A DNA stretch of 12,950 nucleotides from CANKJK01 sp964400405 (GTDB lineage Bacteria > Acidobacteriota > Vicinamibacteria > Vicinamibacterales > UBA2999). Each line of letters opens with the position of its first letter. Within the stretch, counting starts at the first letter, position 1. The stretch spans positions 1-12,950 of the forward strand of contig CAYNUO010000082.1 in NCBI GenBank assembly GCA_964400405.1. The letters are read 5' to 3'. The notes below the pieces were generated by a model. It searched no databases, was not told the origin of the DNA, and worked only from the letters and a program-made list of their open reading frames with translations. Both the position numbers and the translations under genes were made by a program. Shown here in pieces: positions 6,185 to 12,950 of this stretch.

Positions 6185-7122
6185 CGGCTGGCCTGCTGCC
6201 CGTGCTGTCACGGCTGCGGACGCGCGCCGGTCTCACGGGCATCGTGGCGACCGGGGTACCGGCGGCCGGTCTCGCCTGGGGTCTGGTCGAACTGCTGCGT
6301 AGCTACGCACCGGACGGCACGCTCGCTCGCACCGCGCTGACCGTGCCGGCGGCCGGCCTTGCCGTCGTGGCCACGGTGGCGATCGCCTGGAGCCGGCGGC
6401 CCGCGCTCACCGACGTTGCACGCGACGCCGACCGGCGGCTCGACCTCCAGGCTTCGGTCGTCACCGCGTGGCAGTTTCGCGACGCCACGGATGCGTTCGC
6501 CGCTCGCACGACGACACGGGCACTGGACGGACTGCGCGCCGCGCGACCGGGCGTCGTGTATCCATGGCGGATCTCGCGGGCGGGCCTCGTGTGCCTGGCC
6601 GTCGGCGCCGCGGCCGTCCTCGGCGGAACGGTGGGTCCAGGCGCCGGTGCGCCCCGGCCCGGTCGCGCGGAGGCAACGACTGGCGCAGCCGGACGGCTGG
6701 CGTTCCCGGCGCCACCAGGCACGCCGGGAACGACGGCCGACCGATCCGCCGCAACGGCACTGCCGCCGCCACAGCAGACGCCCCCACGCGGCGCCGTTCC
6801 TGAAGCAGCCCCTCGTCCGGGGGACAACGGCGATGCGCCACGCCCGGGGTCCCGCGGGGCAGGCGAACAGACGAACCCCGACGCCACCGGTGCGCTCGCA
6901 GCCGCTAAGGGTCAGAGCCGCGGCGGCATGTCGGCTCCCGGCGGGGGCCGGTCAGGTGGCCGTGGCGCGTCCACGGGCAACGGTCCCACCGGCGGCAGCG
7001 CGCCGCCGCCGGCATCGACGCCGCCGGCCGCCGCCGCGAACGCGCCGGGGCTGGAGCGTGTTCCAATGAATCGCCGCGCCTATGTGCGGCGTTATCTGCT
7101 TTCCCGCGCGGAGCCGCGATGA
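6181..7122 (+). CDS. DUF4175-like membrane protein with Pro/Gly-rich tail
   Basis: The 313-residue protein has two N-terminal helices (about 18-40, 51-70). The motif ARDADRRLDLQASVVTAWQF (80-99) follows; it matches the 'aR.lDrrl.L.drl.TAlef' signature of DUF4175 and related envelope proteins found beside MoxR/vWA genes. A third helix lies at about 133-150. Residues 151-290 are low-complexity, rich in Pro, Gly, Ala, Thr and Ser, and probably disordered in the periplasm. The last 23 residues (LERVPMNRRAYVRRYLLSRA) return to ordered, Arg/Tyr-rich sequence like the conserved C-terminal cap of this group. Canonical DUF4175 proteins are much longer (often over 700 residues) with a long coiled-coil region; here that region seems replaced by the linker. 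It overlaps the upstream stop and the MoxR start (ATGA, 7119-7122). Confidence 0.75.
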   Translation: MTAGLLPVLSRLRTRAGLTGIVATGVPAAGLAWGLVELLRSYAPDGTLARTALTVPAAGLAVVATVAIAWSRRPALTDVARDADRRLDLQASVVTAWQFRDATDAFAARTTTRALDGLRAARPGVVYPWRISRAGLVCLAVGAAAVLGGTVGPGAGAPRPGRAEATTGAAGRLAFPAPPGTPGTTADRSAATALPPPQQTPPRGAVPEAAPRPGDNGDAPRPGSRGAGEQTNPDATGALAAAKGQSRGGMSAPGGGRSGGRGASTGNGPTGGSAPPPASTPPAAAANAPGLERVPMNRRAYVRRYLLSRAEPR

Positions 7123-8111
7123 CTCAGACCTCCCAGGATCTCGACACGCAGGTCGCCACGTTCCGTGAGTGCCACGCGCACCTGCGGACGGAACTCGGCC
7201 GCGTCTTCGTCGGTCAGCCCGAACTGCTCGAGTTCGTCATCGCCTGCTTTCTGTGTCAGGGCCACGCCCTGCTCGAGGGTGCGCCCGGCCTCGGCAAAAC
7301 GCTGCTGATCCGCACGCTGGCCGACGCCGTCACGCTGCGCTACGCGCGCATCCAGTGCACGCCGGACCTGATGCCCGCCGACGTGACCGGCGCTGCCATC
7401 CTTACCGAGAGCGCCGGCCGTCGCGAGTTCACGTTCCAGCCCGGCCCGCTCTTCGCGCACATCGTGCTCGCGGACGAGATCAACCGCGCCACGCCGCGCA
7501 CGCAGGCGGCCTTCCTCGAAGCGATGCAGGAGGGGCACGTCACCGTGCTCGGCACGACGCATCGCCTCGACACGCCGTTCTCCGTGTTCGCCACGCAGAA
7601 CCCGATCGACATGGAGGGCACGTACCCGCTGCCCGAAGCCCAGCTCGACCGGTTCTTCTTCAAGCTCGCCGTGCGCACACCGACGATCGACGAACTGGGC
7701 GAGATCATGGCGCGCACGACCGGCGTCGATCAGCCCATGGCCACGGCCCGCTTCGGGGCGGAGGTCCTGCGCTCGATGGCCGGGCTCATCCGGCAGGTCA
7801 AGATCGCCGACGACGTGACGCGTCTCGTGCTGCGCATCGTGACGGCCACGCATCCCTCCGCCGCGGGCGCGCCGGCTACCGTCACGCAGTACGTCCGCTA
7901 CGGCGCGAGCCCCCGCGGCGGACAGGCGATCATCCTCGGCGCGAAGGCGCTCGCCCTGATGGCCGGCCGCCATCATGTGGCACCGGAGGACATCCGGCGC
8001 GTCGCGGTGCCGGCGCTCGCACACCGCCTCATCCTCAACTTCCAGGGTGAGATGGACCGCATCGAGACCGCGGACCTCGTCCGCCAGGTCCTCGACGCCA
8101 CGGCGGTCTGA
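7119..8111 (+). CDS. moxR: MoxR-family AAA+ ATPase
   Basis: The 330-residue protein has full family length. Visible motifs are Walker A GAPGLGKT (54-61), Walker B IVLADE (115-120) followed by INRATPRTQAAFLEAMQE, sensor 1 ATQNP (159-163, Asn161), arginine finger in LDRFF (Arg178), and sensor 2 YGASPRGG (261-268, Arg266). The lid region ends HHVAPEDIRRVAVPALAHR. All catalytic residues are present, so this is an active ATPase. MoxR proteins act in the cytosol as chaperone-like motors that, with adjacent vWA proteins, mature or insert cofactors or remodel protein complexes. The downstream DUF58 and BatA-like genes are the expected partners. Start ATG overlaps the previous stop by 4 bases; the stop shares one base with the DUF58 start. 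This is probably the only true energy source encoded in the operon, given the dead ABC subunit. Confidence 0.97.
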   Translation: MTQTSQDLDTQVATFRECHAHLRTELGRVFVGQPELLEFVIACFLCQGHALLEGAPGLGKTLLIRTLADAVTLRYARIQCTPDLMPADVTGAAILTESAGRREFTFQPGPLFAHIVLADEINRATPRTQAAFLEAMQEGHVTVLGTTHRLDTPFSVFATQNPIDMEGTYPLPEAQLDRFFFKLAVRTPTIDELGEIMARTTGVDQPMATARFGAEVLRSMAGLIRQVKIADDVTRLVLRIVTATHPSAAGAPATVTQYVRYGASPRGGQAIILGAKALALMAGRHHVAPEDIRRVAVPALAHRLILNFQGEMDRIETADLVRQVLDATAV

Positions 8112-8980
8112 TGCTCCTGAGCGCCGACGACACCCGCCGGCTCGACCGGCTGGCGCTGGCCTCGCCACACACCGTCGCGGCGGCCGGCGCACGCCAGTCG
8201 CGCGCCCGTGGCGCCGGACTCGAATTCGAGGACTACCGGCCGTATCACGCGGGCGATGACCCCCGGACGATCGACTGGACCGTCGCCGCGCGCCTGCCGC
8301 AGCTCGTCGTGCGCGTCTTCCGCGCGGAAGGGCATCTGCGCCTCCACCTGCTGCTGGACATCAGCCGATCGATGGGCGTCGGCTCACCGGCAAAGCTGCG
8401 AACGGCGGCCCGCGCCGCCGCCGCACTGGCGTATGTGGCCGGCGCGCGCCGCGACGCCGCCGGGCTCGCCACGTTCGACGACCGCATCCGCACTCACATC
8501 GCGCCCGATCACGGCAAGGCGCACCTGATGCGCGTGCTCGCGGCGGCCGACGCCGCCCGGACGGTCGGGCGGACGGATGCGAACGCGGCGCTCACGGCAT
8601 ACGCCGCCGCGATGCGCGGGCCCGGGCAGGCCGTCGTGCTCTCGGACTTCCTGGGGCCCGAGCTGCCGATCGACGGCCTCAGGCACCTGGCCCATCGCGG
8701 TCTCGCGCCTGTCGTGATGCAGGTGCTCGCCACTGAGGATCTCGAACCCGCCATCACCGGGCCCACCGAGATCGCCGACGCCGAAGAGCCGGCCCACGCG
8801 CGGTTGACGGACCCCGACGGCGCGCGCCGCTATCAGACCGCCGTCCGCGCGCACGCCGCTGCGATGGAGGACGCGTGCCGCCGCCACGGCTGGCCGTATC
8901 TCCGCCTCGCGACGGACACGCCGTTTCCGGCCTGGCTCGCGGCGTCGACGGCGGCCGGCCTGCTGACCGTGCACGGATGA
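8111..8980 (+). CDS. DUF58 / vWA-domain protein
   Basis: The 289-residue protein carries the DUF58 signature GLEFEDYRPYHAGDDPRTID at 36-55, then W56, and a vWA-type domain with a MIDAS: DISRS at 83-87 (Asp83, Ser85, Ser87), a Thr in GRTDAN (Thr155), and LSDF (Asp179). Metal coordination should therefore be possible. No signal peptide or transmembrane helix is seen, so it is cytosolic, unlike many DUF58 proteins that carry two N-terminal helices. DUF58 proteins nearly always follow a MoxR gene and are thought to act as its client adaptor. Start ATG shares a base with the MoxR stop (TGATG); the end overlaps the next start (ATGA, 8977-8980). Confidence 0.93.
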   Translation: MLLSADDTRRLDRLALASPHTVAAAGARQSRARGAGLEFEDYRPYHAGDDPRTIDWTVAARLPQLVVRVFRAEGHLRLHLLLDISRSMGVGSPAKLRTAARAAAALAYVAGARRDAAGLATFDDRIRTHIAPDHGKAHLMRVLAAADAARTVGRTDANAALTAYAAAMRGPGQAVVLSDFLGPELPIDGLRHLAHRGLAPVVMQVLATEDLEPAITGPTEIADAEEPAHARLTDPDGARRYQTAVRAHAAAMEDACRRHGWPYLRLATDTPFPAWLAASTAAGLLTVHG

Positions 8981-11900
8981 TGACCACCACGGTGCATCTG
9001 CTCCACCCGGCGGTGCTGTGGCTGCTGCCGCTCGCGCTGCTGCCGTTCCTGCTCCACCGCCGGACCGAGGACGCCACGCGCCGCGTCGTGTCCGCGCTGC
9101 ATCTGTGGCCGGCTTCACCACCACCGGTCCAGCGCGCACCGCGCCCGAATCCATTCGTCGTCGACCGCCGGAGTCTGCTGCTCGGCGCGCTGGTCGCGCT
9201 GATCCTTCTTGCGCTCGCGTCGCCGGTCTGGCGCGGCCGTCCGGCCGAGATCGTCTTGATCGTCGACACATCCGCGAGCATGTCGGCGCGGTTCGGTCAG
9301 GGCACGCGCCTCGATCGCGGACGCGAGGAGACGGTGACCGCGCTTCGCAACCTGGGAAGCGGCGACGTGCGCCTCGTCAGCGCGGGTCAGCCGGCCGTCG
9401 ATCACGGACGCTTCCCGGCGTCGAGCGACCGCCTGCGCCAGGCCCTCGCGGCGATCGCGCCGGAGGCCACGGCCTCGCATCTGCGTGAGGCGCTGGCGCT
9501 GGCCGCGGCGCTCGAGCCGGGCTCGCCCGTCTGGGTCCTCTCCGACCACGCGGTGACCGGCGTGGCGCGCAGCCTGGTGGCGACGGCTCCGGCCGGCAAC
9601 GTGGCGCTGACGGCCCTGGTCGCCGGCGCCGCGGCGGGCGGCACCGTCACGGTGACCGCGCAGATCGAGAACACGGATGCGGCACCCGCCCGCGCCACGC
9701 TGGCCGTGCTCGACGCCGGACGAACGATCGCGTCGGAAGACATCGTGCTCGGGGCCCGAGCTGCCATGACCTGGACGCGCGTGCTCGGAACCAGTGCCGG
9801 AGCCGTCGAGGCGCGGCTGACGCCCGCCACGTCAGACGCGCTCGCCGCCGACAACGTCCGGACCGCGGTCGTCACACCCGCCGTCCAGGTGCGCGTCCGG
9901 CTCGAGGACGGCGCGGGCGCGGCCCTCACGCAGGCGATCGCGGCCAATCAGGCCTTCGCGGTCACGACGGGGCCGGATGCGGACGTCGTCGTCTGCCGGC
10001 GCTGTGCCGCAGGTACCGCGGCGCCCGGTACGCTCCGGCTCACGGTGCCCGGAGCCGGTGCCTCTGCGCCGGCAGGCGTCTCGATCGCGGGTCCCGCGCA
10101 CCCGGTCACCTCGGGACTCGCGGGGCTCGAGGCGACGGCCGCGGCCAACGACGCCGTCACCCGCGCGAATCCGGCGGACCGGCCGGGCACGGTACTCGTG
10201 CGGGTCGGCCGGGCCCCGGTGGTCTCCGTCGACGAGAGCCCGCGCGGGCGCGTCGTGACGCTGCACGCAGACGACACGGATCCGGCCTTCGTGCGGAGCG
10301 CGTTCTTCGCCGTGCTCGTCGCGAACGCCATCGACTGGATCGCCGGACGCGACAACCCGGAGACGCTGGATGCGGGTGCGCCGCTGCGCTGGTGGGCCGC
10401 CGATGCGGCCACCGCCACGCTCACCGGTCCGGACGGCCAGGCGCGCGCCGCGCGGCTGGAGCTGGGCTGGCTGACGTCCACCGACACCCGGCACCCGGGG
10501 ATCTACACCGTCACCACGCCGCGAGGCCTGGCGCGGCTGGCCGTGACGATCCCGGCTACCGAGTCGGCACTCGACGAGCCCGCGGAAGCGCTTCCGGCCG
10601 CAACCTCCGGATCGCCGGCGTCCGTCCCCGTTCGGCCTCTCGCGCCGTTCCTGCTCGGGATGGCGCTGCTGCTCGCGCTCGTCGAATGGCGTGCGTGGCC
10701 CACCCTCGACGGCGCCGCGCCGGCGCGTATCGTGTGCGCTGTGGCGCTCGCGGCCGCGACGGCGGGGCTGGCCCTGCCGATCGGCCGGCACCCGTTGCAC
10801 GTGATCTTCACCATCGACCGCTCGGACAGCATCGCCCCGCGGGATCAGCTTGCCGCCACGTCCGCCGCAGCACGGGCCAGCCGCCAGACCCGGGACGGCG
10901 ACACTGCCGGCCTCGTCACCTTCGGCAGCCGTCCGGTGGTGCAGCGCGCGCCCGCCGCCACGGCCATCGACACGGAGCTCAGCGTCGAAACCGGCGGCGA
11001 CGACTCGGCCATCGCGGATGCGATCCGGGCGGCGCTGTCGCTGCTGTCACAGCGTGGCGATCGGGACGACGGCAGCGGCCGGATCGTGCTGGCCACTGAC
11101 GGATGGGAGACCACGGGCCGCGCCGTCGACGCCGCCACCGCGGCTGCCGGCGCGCGCGTCGCCATCGACGTGCTGCCGCTGACCGCCCGCTCGTCGCTGC
11201 CCTTCGTCCGATCCGTGCAGGCGCCCGAAGACGTCCGTGCCGGAGAGCCGTTCACGGTGGGCGTGCTGGTCGGAGGGCCCGCGGGCGGTACGGCCTCGAT
11301 CACGCTCGACGGCGGCGACGACGTCGTGACCGGCGAGGTCCGGCTCGGCCCCGATGGCCTCGGGGCCGCGCGGTTGACGGCCCGCCGCACGACGCCCGGG
11401 CTCGCGGTGCTTCGCGCACGCATCGGTGACGAGCCGGACCCCACGGCACCGGGCGCCGCCATCACCGTCCTCGGCCCTCCCCGCCTGCTGCACATCACGC
11501 CCGCGGATCAACCAGGGGGACGGGCCGCCCTGTCGCTGCCGGGCTACCGCGTCGACCGGGTGCCGGCAGGTCAGGCTCCAGCCAGTGACGCGGCGCTGGC
11601 GCCGTATCAACTCGTCGTGCTGGACGGTGTGCCCGGCGATGCCCTCTCCGGACCCGCGGCCGCCGCGCTGGCGGAGTGGACGTCCGGCGGCGGCGGACTC
11701 GCCGTGTTCGGCAGCCCGGCCAGCCTGCCCTCCGGCGGCTACGCGCAGCCGGCCGTCGATGCGCTGCTGCCCGCCGACCTGCGTGTGGCGCCATCGTCAC
11801 GCACGCCGGCGACGGCGACGATCGTCGCGATCGACACGTCGGGCAGCATGGCCGACACCGTCGGCGGCCTGCAGAAACTCGAAGCCGCGCGCGACGCGGT

Positions 11901-12950
11901 GCGGCGCGTCAGCCGCGCGCTCGCACGAGACGACACGTTCGGCGTCCTCGCCTTCGACATCCGTGCCCGCGCAGTCGCTGAACCGGGACCTTCTGCCCGC
12001 GGCGCATCGCTCGAGGCCGCGCTCGCCGCGCTGACACCTGGCGGCGCCACGCGGATGGCGCCTGCCGTGGAGCTGGCCGCGACCTGGTTCACCGCCACCG
12101 GCGCCACGCGCCGCCACCTGCTGGTCGTCTCCGACGGCCGCACGACCGCGGACGATCTGACCCTCGCCGGCACGCGCGCCGCGAACGCCGGCTTCACGCT
12201 GTCGGTCATCGCCATCGGCGCCGATGCGGACCGCGCCGGACTGACCGCCCTCGCGGCGCGCACCGGCGGGCGTGTGCACTTCCCGGCCGCGCTCGCAGAG
12301 CTCCCCAGTCTCGCCGCCGCGGATGTCGTGGCCTCCCGGGGCGGCGCGACCGTCACCACGCCCGTGGCCCTCAGGGCCGCTGGCGCGCATCCGGTGCTCG
12401 CCGGCCTGCCGCTCAACCCGTTGCCGCAGGTCGGCGGCTACGTGGTGGCGGCGCCGCGCCCGGGCGCGGAGGCGATCCTCGATTCGACGCTCAGCGATCC
12501 GGTGTTCATCGCGGGCCGCGCGGGCCTTGGCCGCGTCGTGCTCGTGACGACCGACCTCGGCGGCCCCTGGGCCGACGGCCTGCGCCGCTGGGCCGGTTAC
12601 CCCGCGCTGATCGCGCAGACGCTCCGCTGGGCGAGCCGCCGCGACCACGGCAGCGGCATCGACGTCGCGATCGAGGACACGCTGGCCGGCGCCACGCTCC
12701 GCGCCTGGTTCGAAGGCGGCGTTTCGGCCGGCGGCGCGGATCAGGCGCCGATTGCGCGGCTGCAGATGCCGGACGGCCGCGTCGTCGGCCTGCCGCTCCG
12801 GCCCGTCAGTCGCCAGCTGTTCACCGCGGAGGTGCCGGCGGGCGCACCGGGGCTCTACCGCGTCGACGTGTCCGCGGGCGAGACGCTCCGCGTCACGCGC
12901 GGCCTCGTGCGCCGGGCAGACCGTGAGCGCACGGCCGCGGGCACCGACGA
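8977..12950 (+). CDS. Giant BatA-type / multi-vWA membrane protein (3' end outside window)
   Basis: One frame stays open for 1324 codons from ATG 8977 (or ATG 8980) to the window edge; I read every codon and found no stop. Part 1 (about 1-575) is a whole BatA-like protein. It has an N-terminal BatA domain with helices at about 12-27 and 66-84, then vWA1 with MIDAS DTSAS (97-101), Thr165 and Asp190. A beta/GATase-like middle carries AADNVR near residue 290, and a C-terminal helix lies at about 556-571. Part 2 (about 576 onward) adds a helix (585-603), vWA2 with DRSDS (614-618), and beta-sandwich sequence. A GATase-like segment (about 833-925: YQLVVLDGVPGDALS, GGGGLAVFG) precedes vWA3 with DTSGS (953-957), Thr1025 and Asp1053. 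The C-terminal region (1108-1324) holds GLGRVVLVTTDLGGPW. Helix order places all three vWA domains in the periplasm (inference). It is normally two genes. Confidence 0.9.
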   Translation, partial: MMTTTVHLLHPAVLWLLPLALLPFLLHRRTEDATRRVVSALHLWPASPPPVQRAPRPNPFVVDRRSLLLGALVALILLALASPVWRGRPAEIVLIVDTSASMSARFGQGTRLDRGREETVTALRNLGSGDVRLVSAGQPAVDHGRFPASSDRLRQALAAIAPEATASHLREALALAAALEPGSPVWVLSDHAVTGVARSLVATAPAGNVALTALVAGAAAGGTVTVTAQIENTDAAPARATLAVLDAGRTIASEDIVLGARAAMTWTRVLGTSAGAVEARLTPATSDALAADNVRTAVVTPAVQVRVRLEDGAGAALTQAIAANQAFAVTTGPDADVVVCRRCAAGTAAPGTLRLTVPGAGASAPAGVSIAGPAHPVTSGLAGLEATAAANDAVTRANPADRPGTVLVRVGRAPVVSVDESPRGRVVTLHADDTDPAFVRSAFFAVLVANAIDWIAGRDNPETLDAGAPLRWWAADAATATLTGPDGQARAARLELGWLTSTDTRHPGIYTVTTPRGLARLAVTIPATESALDEPAEALPAATSGSPASVPVRPLAPFLLGMALLLALVEWRAWPTLDGAAPARIVCAVALAAATAGLALPIGRHPLHVIFTIDRSDSIAPRDQLAATSAAARASRQTRDGDTAGLVTFGSRPVVQRAPAATAIDTELSVETGGDDSAIADAIRAALSLLSQRGDRDDGSGRIVLATDGWETTGRAVDAATAAAGARVAIDVLPLTARSSLPFVRSVQAPEDVRAGEPFTVGVLVGGPAGGTASITLDGGDDVVTGEVRLGPDGLGAARLTARRTTPGLAVLRARIGDEPDPTAPGAAITVLGPPRLLHITPADQPGGRAALSLPGYRVDRVPAGQAPASDAALAPYQLVVLDGVPGDALSGPAAAALAEWTSGGGGLAVFGSPASLPSGGYAQPAVDALLPADLRVAPSSRTPATATIVAIDTSGSMADTVGGLQKLEAARDAVRRVSRALARDDTFGVLAFDIRARAVAEPGPSARGASLEAALAALTPGGATRMAPAVELAATWFTATGATRRHLLVVSDGRTTADDLTLAGTRAANAGFTLSVIAIGADADRAGLTALAARTGGRVHFPAALAELPSLAAADVVASRGGATVTTPVALRAAGAHPVLAGLPLNPLPQVGGYVVAAPRPGAEAILDSTLSDPVFIAGRAGLGRVVLVTTDLGGPWADGLRRWAGYPALIAQTLRWASRRDHGSGIDVAIEDTLAGATLRAWFEGGVSAGGADQAPIARLQMPDGRVVGLPLRPVSRQLFTAEVPAGAPGLYRVDVSAGETLRVTRGLVRRADRERTAAGTD
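9238..9570 (+). other. vWA domain 1 (BatA-type) within giant protein
   Basis: The domain begins at PAEIVLIVDTSASM and carries a complete MIDAS: Asp97, Ser99, Ser101, Thr165 (EATASHLREAL) and Asp190 (LSDHA). The linker TRLDRGREETVTAL between them is typical of BatA proteins. It is likely to bind a divalent metal and a partner acidic residue. Confidence 0.85.
10684..10800 (+). other. In-frame fusion junction between BatA-like and vWA/GATase-like halves
   Basis: The BatA half ends with its C-terminal helix and EWRAWP (about residues 556-574). A short, probably cytosolic loop of about ten residues follows, then a new helix (585-603). That helix leads directly into vWA2, as in the N-terminus of stand-alone vWA/GATase-like membrane proteins, which usually have two N-terminal helices. 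One of those helices is therefore missing, the expected result of fusing two tandem genes. Confidence 0.6.
10801..11190 (+). other. vWA domain 2 within giant protein, MIDAS partly altered
   Basis: The domain starts VIFTIDRSDS with Asp614, Ser616, Ser618 in place, and the later LATDG supplies Asp708. Where vWA1 and vWA3 have the metal-loop Thr, this one reads GGDDSAIADAI (673-683) with no Thr. Metal binding may be altered or supported by the acidic pair. Confidence 0.75.
11806..12300 (+). other. vWA domain 3 within giant protein, complete MIDAS
   Basis: The domain begins near ATIVAIDTSGSM, with Asp953, Ser955 and Ser957. Thr1025 (GGATRMAPAVE) and Asp1053 (VVSDGR) complete the MIDAS. It ends with the FTLSVIAIGADADRAGLTAL stretch and ARTGGRVHF, typical of the vWA fold in GATase-like envelope proteins. 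Confidence 0.85.

Noticed and set aside
7092..8192. A 366-codon minus-strand open frame opposite the MoxR gene
   Set aside because: The plus strand encodes a full MoxR protein with every motif; the antisense product is Arg/Gly/His-rich with no family resemblance.
10684..10800. A hidden gene boundary between BatA-like and second vWA protein
   Set aside because: I checked the frame codon by codon and found no stop, and no Shine-Dalgarno with a start codon that would separate them, so I keep one CDS and report it as a fusion.

Overview
The window is very GC-rich DNA (I estimate about 70%) from a Gram-negative-type bacterium. Gene density is high, many proteins carry Sec signal peptides, and there is a MoxR / DUF58 / BatA-type cluster. 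The combination of a YdjY-domain secreted protein, an exported squalene-cyclase-fold (alpha/alpha toroid) protein and a MoxR-vWA operon fits Acidobacteriota (Vicinamibacteria-like) or a Planctomycete-like lineage. This placement is inference from gene content. No rRNA or marker gene is present to settle it.

Left part, minus strand (1-1749). A gene cut by the window edge starts at 103, and only its signal peptide is visible. Its 139-base upstream gap (104-242) holds a perfect 9-bp inverted repeat, a likely operator. To its right lies a two-gene minus-strand unit: a periplasmic DsbA-like thioredoxin-fold protein (1749-1000) followed, with a 23-base overlap, by a secreted YdjY-domain protein (1022-243).

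Right part, plus strand (1811 to beyond 12950). A 61-base divergent spacer separates the DsbA-like gene from a run of nine plus-strand genes. Eight of these form overlapping stop/start pairs or are 3 bases apart, so they very probably make one translationally coupled operon. In order they are: a polytopic membrane protein (possible ABC-2-type permease); an exported prenyltransferase/squalene-oxidase-repeat protein; a secreted, membrane-anchored protein with a remnant glutamine-amidotransferase-like segment; an ABC ATPase-like protein with every catalytic motif degraded; a six-helix ABC-2-type permease; a short DUF4175-like membrane protein with a Pro/Gly-rich tail; a MoxR AAA+ ATPase; a DUF58 protein with a vWA MIDAS; and a giant BatA-like protein running off the right edge.

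The giant protein fuses a complete BatA-type protein (two helices, vWA, C-terminal helix) in frame to a second vWA / GATase-like / vWA protein, giving three vWA domains in one chain. As a system, the MoxR ATPase and DUF58 protein look like the cytosolic engine and adaptor. The multi-vWA protein, toroid protein and anchored secreted protein would form an envelope assembly. The two membrane proteins with the dead ABC subunit would be a transporter-derived, probably non-transporting or scaffold module. That joint role is inference. The individual family calls are well supported, except for the first membrane protein.

I saw no tRNA, rRNA, CRISPR array, insertion sequence or phage gene.
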